From contig CM055275.1 of NCBI GenBank assembly GCA_029237695.1, forward strand, positions 84,748,068-84,812,067: a DNA stretch of 64,000 nucleotides, in the 5' to 3' direction. The notes below the pieces were generated by a model, which did no database searches, had not been told where the DNA came from, and was given only the letters and a program-made list of their open reading frames with translations. The stretch is from Conchocele bisecta. Taxonomy: Eukaryota; Mollusca; Bivalvia; Lucinida; Thyasiridae. Shown one piece after another: positions 31,071-40,067 of the stretch (position 1 is the stretch's first letter; each line of letters begins with the position of its first letter). The translations under genes were made by a program, and so were the position numbers.

Positions 31071-31320
31071 GACACACGTGACGTCGCGCGATGTTGTTTA
31101 TTGGTTAAAGTTTGCAACGTCGCTGTTCCAGTAAAACGAGATTATTGTTAATTTTAACGCCATATTTGGTTATGTACAGTTTAGAAACTATCAGAAAATG
31201 CTGTGTAAATTTAAGTAATAAAACCATGGGCTGTTGCGTTTACTGGGGTGAACAATACATTTTTATTCATCTTTGTGGTTGAGACACGGAGGATTTGCTT
31301 CATGTAATGATGCCATTTGT

Positions 31321-31480
31321 GGCTGTGACAGGAGAAATGAGGTTGTGTGGCCAGTCTAGCTCTAGCATCCGTGCAGTCTGATCTGGAGCTGGAGAAATGA
31401 GGCTTATGGGTTGTGTGGCCAGTGTAGCCTGGAGCTACACTGTTTGCCGTTCAGTCAGGAAATCACCAGTCCTTGTTCTA
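31321..31480. mobile_element. M-family fragments, partly duplicated
   Basis: GCTGTGACAGGAGAAATGAG and again GAGCTGGAGAAATGAGGCTT, with GTGTAGCCTGGAGCTACACT. Confidence 0.55.
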
Positions 31481-31504
31481 ACAAACAGTATATATCCATA
31501 TCAG

Positions 31505-31799
31505 TAGCCGATTTCACCAACATTGCAAAGTATACTTATCTAGCAAAGTATACTTTGAGGGAGAAATTTTCAATTTAAGGATAATTTTATCAATTTTTAT
31601 TATACTGAATTTATTACATTATCACAGCCATTTTGGCTGTGATAATGCAATACAATACAATACATTCAGTATAATAATTCTGCATACTTTTAATCATCAA
31701 ATATATGCAGTCGTTAGTTCTATATGACATAATGCATTTCGGGAAAAATAAATGATTGCTCCCTCAAAGTATACTTTGCAATATTGGTGAAATCGGCTG
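31505..31799 (-). mobile_element. A-family MITE, copy 3
   Basis: TAGCCGATTTCACCAACATT to GAAATCGGCTG; the right arm lacks one GCAAAGTATACTT subrepeat. Left flank CAG, right flank CAT. Confidence 0.9.
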
Positions 31800-31805
31800 C
31801 ATATC

Positions 31806-31995
31806 TAGACTGACCATTTCTCCAGTCACAGATCAGGAGCTAGGCTGTGTAGACATTCCACAAGCCCCGTTTCTCCAGTCACAGATCAGGAGCTAGGCTG
31901 TGTAGACATTCCACAAGCCCCATTTCTCCAGTCACAGATCAGGAGCTAGGCTGGGTAGACATTGCACAAGCCTTTGTTCTGCAGTCACAGTGACG
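31806..31995. repeat. 53-bp tandem array, three units plus a decayed fourth
   Basis: TTTCTCCAGTCACAGATCAG recurs at 31817, 31870 and 31923. TTCTCCAGTCACAG is the M terminus. The decayed fourth unit (TTCTGCAGTCACAGTG) runs up to the splice acceptor of the next exon. Confidence 0.9.
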
Positions 31996-32009
31996 TTTCT
32001 TATTTTCAG

Positions 32010-32088
32010 ATGTTTCCTGACGGCCAGAACTTCAACGGCCATCCCGACAGTATGCAGCACCCCTTTGTAAATAATAACGATATTATAA
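32010..32088 (+). CDS. TCF4/TCF12-like (da): E-protein exon 3 of the window
   Basis: 79-nt exon, phase 0 to 1; acceptor TTCTTATTTTCAG, donor GTAAGT at 32089. Encodes MFPDGQNFNGHPDSMQHPFV followed by NNNDII. It matches the YGDGTPYDHMTS...LSPPFVNSRIQ part of TCF4: aromatic-x-DG near the start, then PFVN with N, followed by hydrophobic I. The PFVN match and correct phase make this the second best anchor for the family call. The acceptor lies 14 nt from the edge of the tandem array. Confidence 0.8.
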
Positions 32089-32333
32089 GTAAGTATTTTA
32101 CCCACTCGATTATGCTGACTGCTGAACTGAGCTAGAATAAAAGGGAAAATTCTTGGAATTTGGTCAAATAAAATTGGTTGATATTGATAATTTGCAGTCA
32201 CTTGGGAAAACTGACATCTGCTACATCTGATACAAAAAAAACAAAACAAATGGATGAATTCTGAAGATTTTCTAATTTTTTTGCAACAGACACATTGTAC
32301 ATTCCTTCAATAAGATATAATATCAGGCTCCAG

Positions 32334-32672
32334 ATAAGCTGCGTATTTGCTTAAATACCCAATTAAAATTGCCAAAAACCCAATTGAAATCAGAAGTAGC
32401 GAGTATCAAAAAGAAATAAAAAATGTATGGTACCTTTATCATGCTGCAGAAAATAATAAACAGACCACAAACATAGCATATTTTTCTTATTTTCCATGAA
32501 AACAAGGAGACAATTCTAATGAAATGCCAAGACATGTTTTCTTTTTGAAGCAAACCATTCAGTTGATGTGTAAACAGTAGTGTGAATTTATTTTACCCAG
32601 TTAATATTTTGAAACACCCAATTGCTCACAAATGATGGAGTGACACTACTCAATTACTTATCTGGAGCACTG
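32334..32672. mobile_element. H-family MITE, copy 5
   Basis: CAGGCTCCAGATAAGCTGCG to CTTATCTGGAGCACTG; flanks TAATAT and TAATAC. One arm of the core is deleted (ATGAAAACAAGGAGACAATT). Confidence 0.82.
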
Positions 32673-32680
32673 TAATACTA

Positions 32681-32966
32681 TTTTATCCCGTCAACACAGT
32701 GCGTATGTACCGGGAAACACGGTGCCGTGAAACCTTTTTGATATCCTGTCCATACAACCTAATCACTGCGTATGAATATGTGCGGTGGCTTGGGTTATTT
32801 TTATAGCATTTTGAAGCTATTTGTAGGTGTTGACGGGATAAATAGAATAGTATGTTAGTGCCGAGAATGGGAAAAAATATCTGGCGAGGCACGGAAACGG
32901 GATGGGCGAGGCCTTGCCAGATATTTTTTCTCATTCACGGCACTAACCTACTATTCTCTATTTATT
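32681..32966. mobile_element. P-family element, copy 3, ending at the acceptor of exon 4
   Basis: TTATCCCGTCAACACAGTGC...GTTGACGGGATAAATAGAAT, then TGTTAGTGCCGAGAATGGGA...TTCACGGCACTAACCTACTA. The order is the reverse of copies 1 and 2. Its last bases CTATTCTCTATTTATTG run into TTTTCAG of the exon. Confidence 0.85.
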
Positions 32967-32974
32967 GTTTTCAG

Positions 32975-33036
32975 ATAAAAATTCAGATCTTCCATATGCG
33001 CGGCCCGGGTTTTCACGCGACGCAGTGACACCACAG
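32975..33036 (+). CDS. TCF4/TCF12-like (da): E-protein exon 4 of the window
   Basis: 62-nt exon, phase 1 to 0; acceptor TTGTTTTCAG, donor GTGAGA at 33037. Completes an Asn codon, then KNSDLPYARPGFSRDAVTPQ. It corresponds to SKTERGSYSSYGRESNLQG in TCF4, sharing K, S/Y, a small-G-F/Y-S/G-R-D/E motif and Q/G at the end. Codon use is GC-rich (GCGCGGCCCGGGTTTTCACG) compared with the AT-rich surroundings, as expected of real coding sequence here. The predicted branch site (CACTAAC at 32941-32947) lies inside the adjacent P element. Confidence 0.78.
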
Positions 33037-33161
33037 GTGAGACTAGTTTGTGTTGTCGTTTCAACAGGAGCCATTTTCACTAACCTTCATCTGACGAAGA
33101 AGTTTGTAAGAGCAATTTAAATTTGCTGCACTAAATGTTGCACTGGCAGCTGATAGGCAAG

Positions 33162-33275
33162 CAGGGATTCCGCTGGGGAAGTGGCGATTTTTTTCTCGAA
33201 AATTGTAATTTTTTAGCGACAATTGTTTATTTTTATCGCCAATTGCGAAAGTGGCGATCGCCAGCGGAATCCCTG
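33162..33275. mobile_element. I-family MITE, copy 4, perfect 6-bp duplication
   Basis: CAGGGATTCCGCTGGGGAAG to CCAGCGGAATCCCTG, flanked by GGCAAG at 33156-33161 and 33276-33281. Confidence 0.92.
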
Positions 33276-33289
33276 GGCAAGAGAGGATA

Positions 33290-33756
33290 TAGCGTTAGTC
33301 CATTGCGTATGTGCATACGTGCGTACATTAGTAACACCTTTCATTTTTGTCGTGCGTGCTTGCGACTATTTTCCGTCGTGTTTGTCGTAGTTGTCGTCCG
33401 AAATGTCAAAAGGTTTGTACAAGCTTCATCATCATGGTATAACTTAAATATTACTTGGCAGCCATTTGTGCGTCAAAAATTTGGTACAAGTTTCTTCATT
33501 ATCATATATAACATTATGTTACTTGATGAATTGCATCAATGTTTGGACACTTGATACATGTAAGCATTTGGAACACACTCATGCCACCATTAACATGACC
33601 TTCACCTTTTTTACCTTCACATTTTTGCGGAAACACGTAGCCATTATTTTTGGCGTCAAAAGGTTTGTACAAGTTTCTTCATCATATAACTTTGATAGTG
33701 CTAGACTGATTGCTTCAATATTTGGACACTTGATACATGTCAGCCTCATTCATAGT
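33290..33756. repeat. Diverged internal duplication with GGTTTGTACAAG and TTTGGACACTTGATACATGT
   Basis: TCAAAAGGTTTGTACAAG (33407, 33657) and TTTGGACACTTGATACATGT (33541, 33721) repeat at about 180-250 bp. Probably remains of a CCGTCC-type dispersed repeat. Confidence 0.45.
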
Positions 33757-34348
33757 CACATAAATGGCTGGTCAGAAATGCCATAAGCCTTGTTTCATAG
33801 CCACATAATTGTCTGGTCAGAAATGCCATAAGCCTCGTTACATAGTCACATAATTGTCTGGTCAGAAATGCCATAAGCCTCGTTACATAGTCACATAATT
33901 GTCTGATCAGAAATGCCATAAGCCTCGTTACATAGCCACATAATTGACTGGTCAGAAATTCTATAAGCCTCGTTACATAGCCACATAATTGACTGGTCAG
34001 AAATTCTATAAGCCTCGTTACATAGCCACATAATTGACTGGTCAGAAATTCTATAAGCCTCGTTACATAACCACATAATTGACTGGTCAGAAATTCTATA
34101 AGCCTCGTTACATAGCCACATAATTGACTGGTCAGAAATTCTATAAGCCTCGTTACATAGCCACATAATTGACTGGTCAGAAATTCTATAAGCCTCGTTA
34201 CATAACCACATAATTGACTGGTCAGAAATTCTATAAGCCTCGTTACATAGCCACATAATTGACTGGTCAGAAATTCTATAAGCCTCGTTACATAACCACA
34301 TAATTGACTGGTCAGAAATTCTATAAGCCTCGTTACATAGCCACAGAT
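33757..34348. repeat. 45-bp satellite, about 13 units
   Basis: Unit ATAATTGACTGGTCAGAAAT + TCTATAAGCCTCGTTACATA + GCCAC. Because 45 is a multiple of three, the minus strand shows an open 15-residue repeat (MWLCNEAYRISDQSI); I do not regard it as a protein. Confidence 0.95.
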
Positions 34349-34440
34349 AGTCTTTCGGATGAAACTTGAAACCGGGTCCCGTCCCTAAACGAACTGAGCT
34401 GTAAATGTTGCTGGGACGTTAAACCAATTCACTCGCTTTT
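34349..34440 (+). mobile_element. S2 SINE tail
   Basis: CGGATGAAACTTGAAACCGG, GTTGCTGGGACGTTAAACCA, ATTCACTCGC. Confidence 0.55.
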
Positions 34441-34499
34441 TCTCTTGCATAGTCACATACTTTGGCTGGTCAGAAATGCTGTTATGAGCATCGTTTTCC

Positions 34500-35190
34500 T
34501 ATCAACATTAGGAGACAAATCTATTTTTGGAAAATCTTGAAGAGACCGGATTTAGATTTCCGCATATTTACACGATTTAATGGCCCGGCTCAGGTGGTCT
34601 GCCACAGCCGGACTTGTTTAATTGAGAAACTCAAAACTCATAGCCTCCCTTGAGTGACTCTTCATCTAGCAAGCATCCTCTTCATTAATGGAGGTGGAAA
34701 AGCTCAAGGGCATAATAATGGCCGCCAGCTTCCTAGATTTGATATAAAACTGTCCAGTTTTTAGGTATTTTTCCCCCAGATTCCTTGTCATTGAATATAA
34801 AACGTTGCGTTTGATTGGTAATTGTAACTCGTTTCCGTCAGTGACGTTGCTTCAGCTACATTTTTCTTTTGTGCGAATTTTCCAACTAACAAGCAGAGAT
34901 GTTTTGTTTGGGCGAATTGATATTGTTACCAGTTAATGTTTTTAGCGGACGATACCTTTCAATGAGAATAATAGACTGCTTATTCTCGTCTTATGCTGTT
35001 TTTGTCATGGAGTTTAGAAAATTGATAATCGGCTGCAAATTCTGTCCGTTTTTTCTGTAGCAAAAGCTGCTGTACTTTCTTGTTTCATGACTTCAGAATA
35101 TTTTACCACAAAGTTAGCTCTGCATGTTCCAACAGTAGCTAACAGCTTTCATTTTCCTCGTTCAAAGTGTTAACAATCATTGTCGAACAT
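34500..35190. other. Repeat-free island (candidate enhancer)
   Basis: About 690 bp without family repeats. Contains CAGGTG at 34591 (the E-box preferred by E proteins), CATTAATGGAGGTGGAAAAG and GGGCATAATAATGGCCGCCA. No credible ORF. The regulatory role is inference. Confidence 0.4.
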
Positions 35191-35297
35191 TTAATCCTTT
35201 CATCACCACAGACCTGTGACGAGCCGTCTCATCAGGATCTACACTTTTTGCAAGTAATTTTCATATTTTTTAGAACAAAAACACCCCCTTTTTATAT
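35191..35297. mobile_element. D-family fragment
   Basis: CCTTTCATCACCACAGACCT, GACGAGCCGTCTCATCAGGA, TTTTTAGAACAAAAACACCC. Confidence 0.65.
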
Positions 35298-35533
35298 GCC
35301 CGTTTGTCCACACAATGTAGAGTTCTACTTGGCGGATCGTAACCAAATTTGGTATACATGTTTCTCACGTTAAGACCAAGAAGCCTGTCGATTTTCAAAA
35401 CTTTCCGATGACTTATCTGCCCTTGGCGGCCATTTCGTATCGAAATTCGGTATACATGTTTATCACTGCAAGATGAAGAACTCTATTTGTTTTCAGTGAG
35501 TTATCTCTCCTTGTTGGCTGGCCTTGCGTCGAC

Positions 35534-35720
35534 ATTTATATGAACCATGCATTTATATGAACCATGCATTCATATGAACGATGCATTTATATGAACCACG
35601 CATTCATATGAACGATGCATTTATATGAACCACGCATTTATATGAACCACGCATTTATATGAACCATGCATTCATATGAACGATGCATTTATATGAACCA
35701 CGCATTTATATGAACCATGC
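35534..35720. repeat. 17-bp satellite, exactly 11 units
   Basis: ATTTATATGAACCATGC / ATTCATATGAACGATGC / ATTTATATGAACCACGC variants in tandem, 187 bp, with no length variation. Confidence 0.97.
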
Positions 35721-35804
35721 GAAGAACGCTATTGAATGGGGTCATCATTCCCTCAAGGTCAAGGTCATGGGTGCATTATTGCTGTTTTGTAACTGATGGC
35801 TCAC

Positions 35805-36662
35805 CAGTGGCGGCTGGCACTAGGTCAGGTTATTCTAATTTCAGTATCACATATTTTTCTTATTTTCCTTAAAAATGCATCTTCGTATTTCATTAGAATT
35901 GTCTCTTGGAAATGCCAAGACATGTTTTCATTCGAAACAAACTGTTCGACAATTCGTGTCTGTTGTTAACTGTAAACAGTAGTGTGATTTTATTTTACCC
36001 AATTAAAATTTTCAAGGAGACAATTCTAATGAAATGCCAAGACATGTTTTCATTCGAAGCAAACTGTTCGACAATTCCTGTCTGTTGTTGTGTAAACAAG
36101 TGATTTTATTTTAGCCAATTAAAATTTTGAAATACCCAATTACTTCAGATACATGTATGATGACAATACTCAATTGCATGTACTAATTCCTGATCTGGAG
36201 CGTATTTCATCAACATTGCAAAGTATACTTTAGTAGCAAAGTATACTTTGAGGGAGAAATTTTCAATTTTATGATAAATTTATTAATCTTTATTATACTG
36301 AATTTATTAGATTATCACAGCCATTTTGGCTGTGATAATGTAATAAATTCAGTATAATAATTCTGCATACTTTTAATCATGAAATAACATGCATTTGTTA
36401 GTTCTATATGAAATAATGCATTTCAGGAAAAATAAATGATTACTCCCTCAAAGTATACTTTGCTAGTAAAGTATACTTTGCAATGTTGATGAAATAGGCT
36501 ACAGGGCTGAATATATTTTTTCTCGATGTAAATATTACGTTCTGATTTAGTGATTTTTCCCCCAATGCAGCAGGTTAAAACGGGATCGAACCTGTTTGCC
36601 CGGCCTTACATGACCTCAGCTGTTGATAGGCCGTTAAACACCAATAAACAAACAAACAAACC
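35805..36662 (+). mobile_element. S1 SINE, split by the composite H-A element
   Basis: GGCACTAGGTCAGGTTATTC to TAATTTCAG (35844), then an insertion, then CAGGGCTGAATATATTTTTT (from 36502) to GATAGGCCGTTAAACACCAA and a CAAA tail. Apart from the insertion the SINE matches other copies. Confidence 0.85.
35845..36501 (-). mobile_element. Chimeric H-H-A element (657 bp) inserted as a unit
   Basis: Starts TATCACATATTTTTCTTATT (internal H sequence), contains an H half, a second partial H, and a complete A copy ending GGCTA. It is flanked by a perfect CAG duplication inside the SINE word TTTCAGGGCTGAA. A second copy lies at 57685-59836. Confidence 0.85.
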
Positions 36663-36894
36663 AGTGGCGGCTTTATAAATAATTTTCTAATTTCTCAAGA
36701 TGGGCATAATACAGTTCTGAAATGTGATACTGTGAATTTCCACTTAATATCTTTGTGGATCATAGCAGACTTTTATTGCTGTCAATATTGTATTGCCCTT
36801 CGAGTCGTGAAATGTGGTTTCACAGTAATTAGCGACATTTTTGCTAATTACGCAACTTTGTCAGAAAGAACACTTTGGATGGATTCGCAGTCAG

Positions 36895-37191
36895 TAGCCG
36901 ATTTCATCAACATTGCAAAGTATGCTTATCTAGCAAAGTATACTTTGAGGGAGTAATCATTTATTTTCCCCGAAATTCATTGTCATATAGAACTTAACGA
37001 CTGCATATATTTGATGATTAAAAGTATGCAGAATTATTATACTGAATTTATTACATTATCACAGCCAAAATGGCTGTGGCTGTGATAATGTAATAAATTC
37101 AGTATAATAAAAATTAATAAATTTATCCTTAAATTGAAAATTTCTCCCTCAAAGTATACTTTGCTAGATAAGTATACTTTGCAATGTTGAT
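36895..37191 (+). mobile_element. A-family MITE, copy 5
   Basis: CAG then TAGCCGATTTCATCAACATT; centre TGGCTGTGGCTGTGATAATG has an extra 6 bp. The right end breaks at CAATGTTGATCG. Confidence 0.88.
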
Positions 37192-37851
37192 CGTATTTCC
37201 TCCACTGAAGTAGCATAAGTATCGTCAGGAAAATGATTTGTTCCCAATCTCGACTGTGTCCGTTGCAAATAAAATTGTCCGTCGCGAACATAACGGATTT
37301 GTTACAAATCCGGTGACATTTTGTCAGATTAGGTTACAGAGAAGATGGGTAGTCATGATTTACGATATTAGAACGTGTCGGAAACACCTGAGCCCGATAA
37401 ATTAAATATTCATACCATTGTTCAGTGTGGTTGACAGGAATTTTTTTTTTCTCAATTTAACGTGATAATTATTTTGATTTATTACACTCTTGTACAGGTT
37501 TTTCAGTGAGAGAAAACCCGTAATCAACTCCTTACAAATAATACACAGTGAAGAGAACTGTTTAAATGTTTACTTTTTATTACAGTAAAATTAAAGTTAT
37601 TTGAAAATTTCGACTAATCTAGAATGTTAACGTGATTGAACACATTCCAAACATGCACTCAAATATATCTGGTTCATAGAAACAGCTGCGTAATTTGGAT
37701 TTCAAAAAGTTTACGCGACGTCACACAACGTAACGTCAAAACGCGGGAAAACACGTCATTGTGTAGCTATTCATGCGCACATCACAATTCATTGATTGTA
37801 ATATAAAAAATAGACTAAATGTGCATATATATCGGCTGTGGAAGTGTAATA
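37192..37851. other. Repeat-poor intron stretch
   Basis: No family repeat or exon-like segment found. TTTACGCGACGTCACACAAC near 37710 resembles ACACGTGACGTCGCGCGATG near 31076. Confidence 0.3.
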
Positions 37852-38035
37852 AATAGGATATTCATCGTACATGTTTGAATAGCGGAAATAATACACTTAT
37901 GTCCGTCGGCGTCCGTGCCACCAACTTGTTAGCTACACTCACTTGTCGCTTACGCGGAAGTCGATGCACACTCGTGTATAATTAAATATTTCCCGCTATT
38001 CAAAATGTATGATGGAATATTCACTATGTAATCTT
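37852..38035. mobile_element. Small inverted-repeat element
   Basis: GTTTGAATAGCGGAAATAAT and ATTTCCCGCTATTCAAAATG are facing ends, about 180 bp. One copy. Confidence 0.6.
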
Positions 38036-38342
38036 GTTGAATTATGTGTTATTCAATCGCCAGTGAAACCATTGTGTTTTGTAATGAAAGAATGGTTTAA
38101 TGTCAATTGATAAATAAATTCTGGAAATAAATATACATTTATCGAAATGTTATTTGTTGTCATTTAATAGGAGAAATCTTGACATAAAATTCAGAGAGCA
38201 GGCTGTGGTGGTTATTGTGTGGAGGATCTGTGTGAAATCATTTCAAAATCCATCCAAAGCTCGAGTTTGGACAAGCTCTCTTGTACTATTTTTTATCACC
38301 ATTGACCTTTCAGTGTGACCTGGACGTTTGAGATATGGACCT

Positions 38343-38413
38343 GGGGCCCGTTTCACTAAACTTCTTACGCCAATAATGTTTCTACAAAGATTTCTATGAA
38401 TTTGCTTCTAACA
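38343..38413. mobile_element. J-family terminal fragment
   Basis: GGGGCCCGTTTCACTAAACT, then truncated at the TTAA of the next MITE. Confidence 0.65.
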
Positions 38414-38417
38414 TTAA

Positions 38418-38622
38418 CCCTTCCTACGCTGTTGACGGAAATTACCGTCTGCTGTTTTTCATTTCTGCTTTAATTCTTAAAAAAAACCGGTTTTGACAGC
38501 ACATGAGAATCGTCTCCACTGGAGACGATTCTCATGTGCTGTCAAAACCAGGTTTTTGTCGAGAAATTTTGAAAATAAAACATTTCCAGCAGACGACAGA
38601 ATTTAATTCAGCATAGTAAGGG
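38418..38622. mobile_element. C-family TTAA MITE, GTCTCC-core variant
   Basis: TTAA at 38414 and 38623. CCCTTCCTACGCTGTTGACG to CAGCATAGTAAGGG; perfect core GAGAATCGTCTCCACTGGAG. Confidence 0.92.
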
Positions 38623-38737
38623 TTAAAGTGTTTCTCTAATGCTACCATTTTGTACCTATGGGTTCACTTCAAATGTTATTGTGGATTTCAATTTTGCTCC
38701 AGTTATTTGACCAACTTGGGGTTGAAATTTTGTTATT

Positions 38738-38832
38738 TCTTCATCAAAAATGGCAAGTTGAGAGTCCTTTAGAATCGTCTCATTGAGACGATTCTAAAGC
38801 ACTCAACTTGCCATTTTTGATGGAGAAATAAG
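38738..38832. repeat. G-type hairpin (TTTAGAATCGTCTCATTGAG core)
   Basis: TTATTTCTTCATCAAAAATG, GGCAAGTTGAG arm, core, mirror arm, GATGGAGAAATAAG. A decayed relative is at 17093. Confidence 0.85.
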
Positions 38833-38883
38833 AAATTTACCTCCAAATTATTCACCTTATTAAACTGGAGCTCTGCCATGTGT

Positions 38884-39208
38884 GGTGGTATTGGCAAAAA
38901 GTGTATATCCAGATGAGCCAGCTCGTGTTGAGCACTTTTTGCCAGTGATTTTCACATTTGTGCAGGGATTCCGCTGGGGAAAATAAAAAAATTGCCACTT
39001 CAAAAAAAATAAAAAAAAATAAAAAAACGAAAATTGTAATTTTTTATCGCCAATTGTTTATTTTTATCGCCAATTGCGAAAGTGGTGATCGCCAGCGGAA
39101 TCCCTGTTTGCGAGAACAAAAACACATAAATAGACTAGTCTGAAAATCATTTTGTGACGGTTGGATTGGTTGCAAAATCATATCAAAATCATTCTAGTTT
39201 AGTAGGGG
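38884..39208. mobile_element. D-family TTAA MITE split by an I element
   Basis: GGTGGTATTGGCAAAAAGTG, GATGAGCCAGCTCGTG, then after the insertion GAGAACAAAAACACATAAAT to TTTAGTAGGGG before TTAA. Confidence 0.8.
38963..39106. mobile_element. I-family MITE, copy 5, nested in D
   Basis: CAGGGATTCCGCTGGGGAAA to CCAGCGGAATCCCTG; flanks TTTGTG and TTTGCG, both from the D word CATATTTTTGAGAACAA. Confidence 0.9.
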
Positions 39209-39220
39209 TTAAACGGTTAA

Positions 39221-39449
39221 CAACAATTGTCGTCTGCTGTTGCTTTTATATCTTGCCTTATTTCTCAATAAAAACATGTTTTGACAGCACTTCAGAATCA
39301 TTTCCAATGGAAATGATTCTGAAGTGCTGTCAAAGCATGTTGTAAATTATTCTAAAGTGCTGTAAACAGTAAAGCATGTTTTTGATGATAAAAATGGAAA
39401 ATAGAAAATAAACAGCAGACGACAAAAAATTAAGATCGCGGTGTAAGGG
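39221..39449. mobile_element. C-family TTAA MITE
   Basis: TTAA at 39217 and 39450. AACAATTGTCGTCTGCTG to ATCGCGGTGTAAGGG, core CATTTCCAATGGAAATGATT. Confidence 0.88.
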
Positions 39450-39457
39450 TTAATTAA

Positions 39458-39696
39458 CCCATTGAACCCGAAAGCCCGCTATATCGGTTTATGCAAACAG
39501 TGCAGATCCAGATGAGCCGGCTCGTAACGAGCCGTCTCATCAGGATCTGCACTGTTTGAAAGTAATTTTCATATTTTTGAGAACAACAAATATCCCCTTT
39601 TTATAAATGGAATAGTCTGAAAATCATTTTGCGATGATTGGATTCGTTGCAAAATTAACATATCGCAGCCCATTTAGTTACTTAGGGGTGTAAGGG
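39458..39696. mobile_element. D-family TTAA MITE immediately upstream of exon 5
   Basis: TTAA at 39454 and 39697. CCCATTGAACCCGAAAGCCC to CTTAGGGGTGTAAGGG. Only 21 nt separate its right TTAA from the exon's first base. Confidence 0.9.
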
Positions 39697-39721
39697 TTAA
39701 TATTTTGAATTTATGTTTCAG

Positions 39722-39773
39722 AATATGATGAACAACTCGAACCTACCAATGTCACCAGACACACTGTCACCAG
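39722..39773 (+). CDS. TCF4/TCF12-like (da): E-protein exon 5 of the window
   Basis: 52-nt exon, phase 0 to 1; acceptor TTTATGTTTCAG, donor GTAAGA at 39774. Encodes NMMNNSNLPMSPDTLSP plus the first base of Gly. It aligns with GGDMDMGNPGTLSP of TCF4: acidic/Asn, M, a P and the TLSP tetrapeptide in the same position relative to the next exon. The upstream 21 nt is all that remains of the native acceptor region, because a MITE fills everything before it. Confidence 0.8.
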
Positions 39774-39954
39774 GTAAGACATGTTCAAAATGTTGAATGC
39801 CATTAAAGAAAAATTATTTGAGTTTAAATTTTGGTTGAATAATGGTCTGAGCAAATTGTAATAATGTAATAAAAAAATAATAAAAAAATGTAATAAAAAA
39901 ATTTTTTTTGCAATTTTTTTGGCCAACTTGGCGGCACCAGAAATGGTATTTCAT

Positions 39955-40054
39955 AGTATTTCCATCCCACTGGTCTGTCGGATGAGACTTTAAACTGACG
40001 TCCCGTCTCTATATGACCTCAACTGTTACTGGGGACGTTAAAACCCTTTCACTT
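39955..40054 (+). mobile_element. S2 SINE tail abutting exon 6
   Basis: CCATCCCACTGGTCTGTCGG, GTCCCGTCTCTATATGACCT, GGGGACGTTAAAACCCTTTC. It ends about 13 nt before the exon. Confidence 0.7.
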
Positions 40055-40067
40055 TTTGTGTTTACAG

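Noticed and set aside
33891..34301. 136-codon minus-strand ORF of identical 15-residue repeats
   Set aside because: Fully explained by a 45-bp satellite; no start context, splice sites or relatives.
33757..34348. CRISPR array
   Set aside because: Direct 45-bp repeats without unique spacers in a eukaryotic context.
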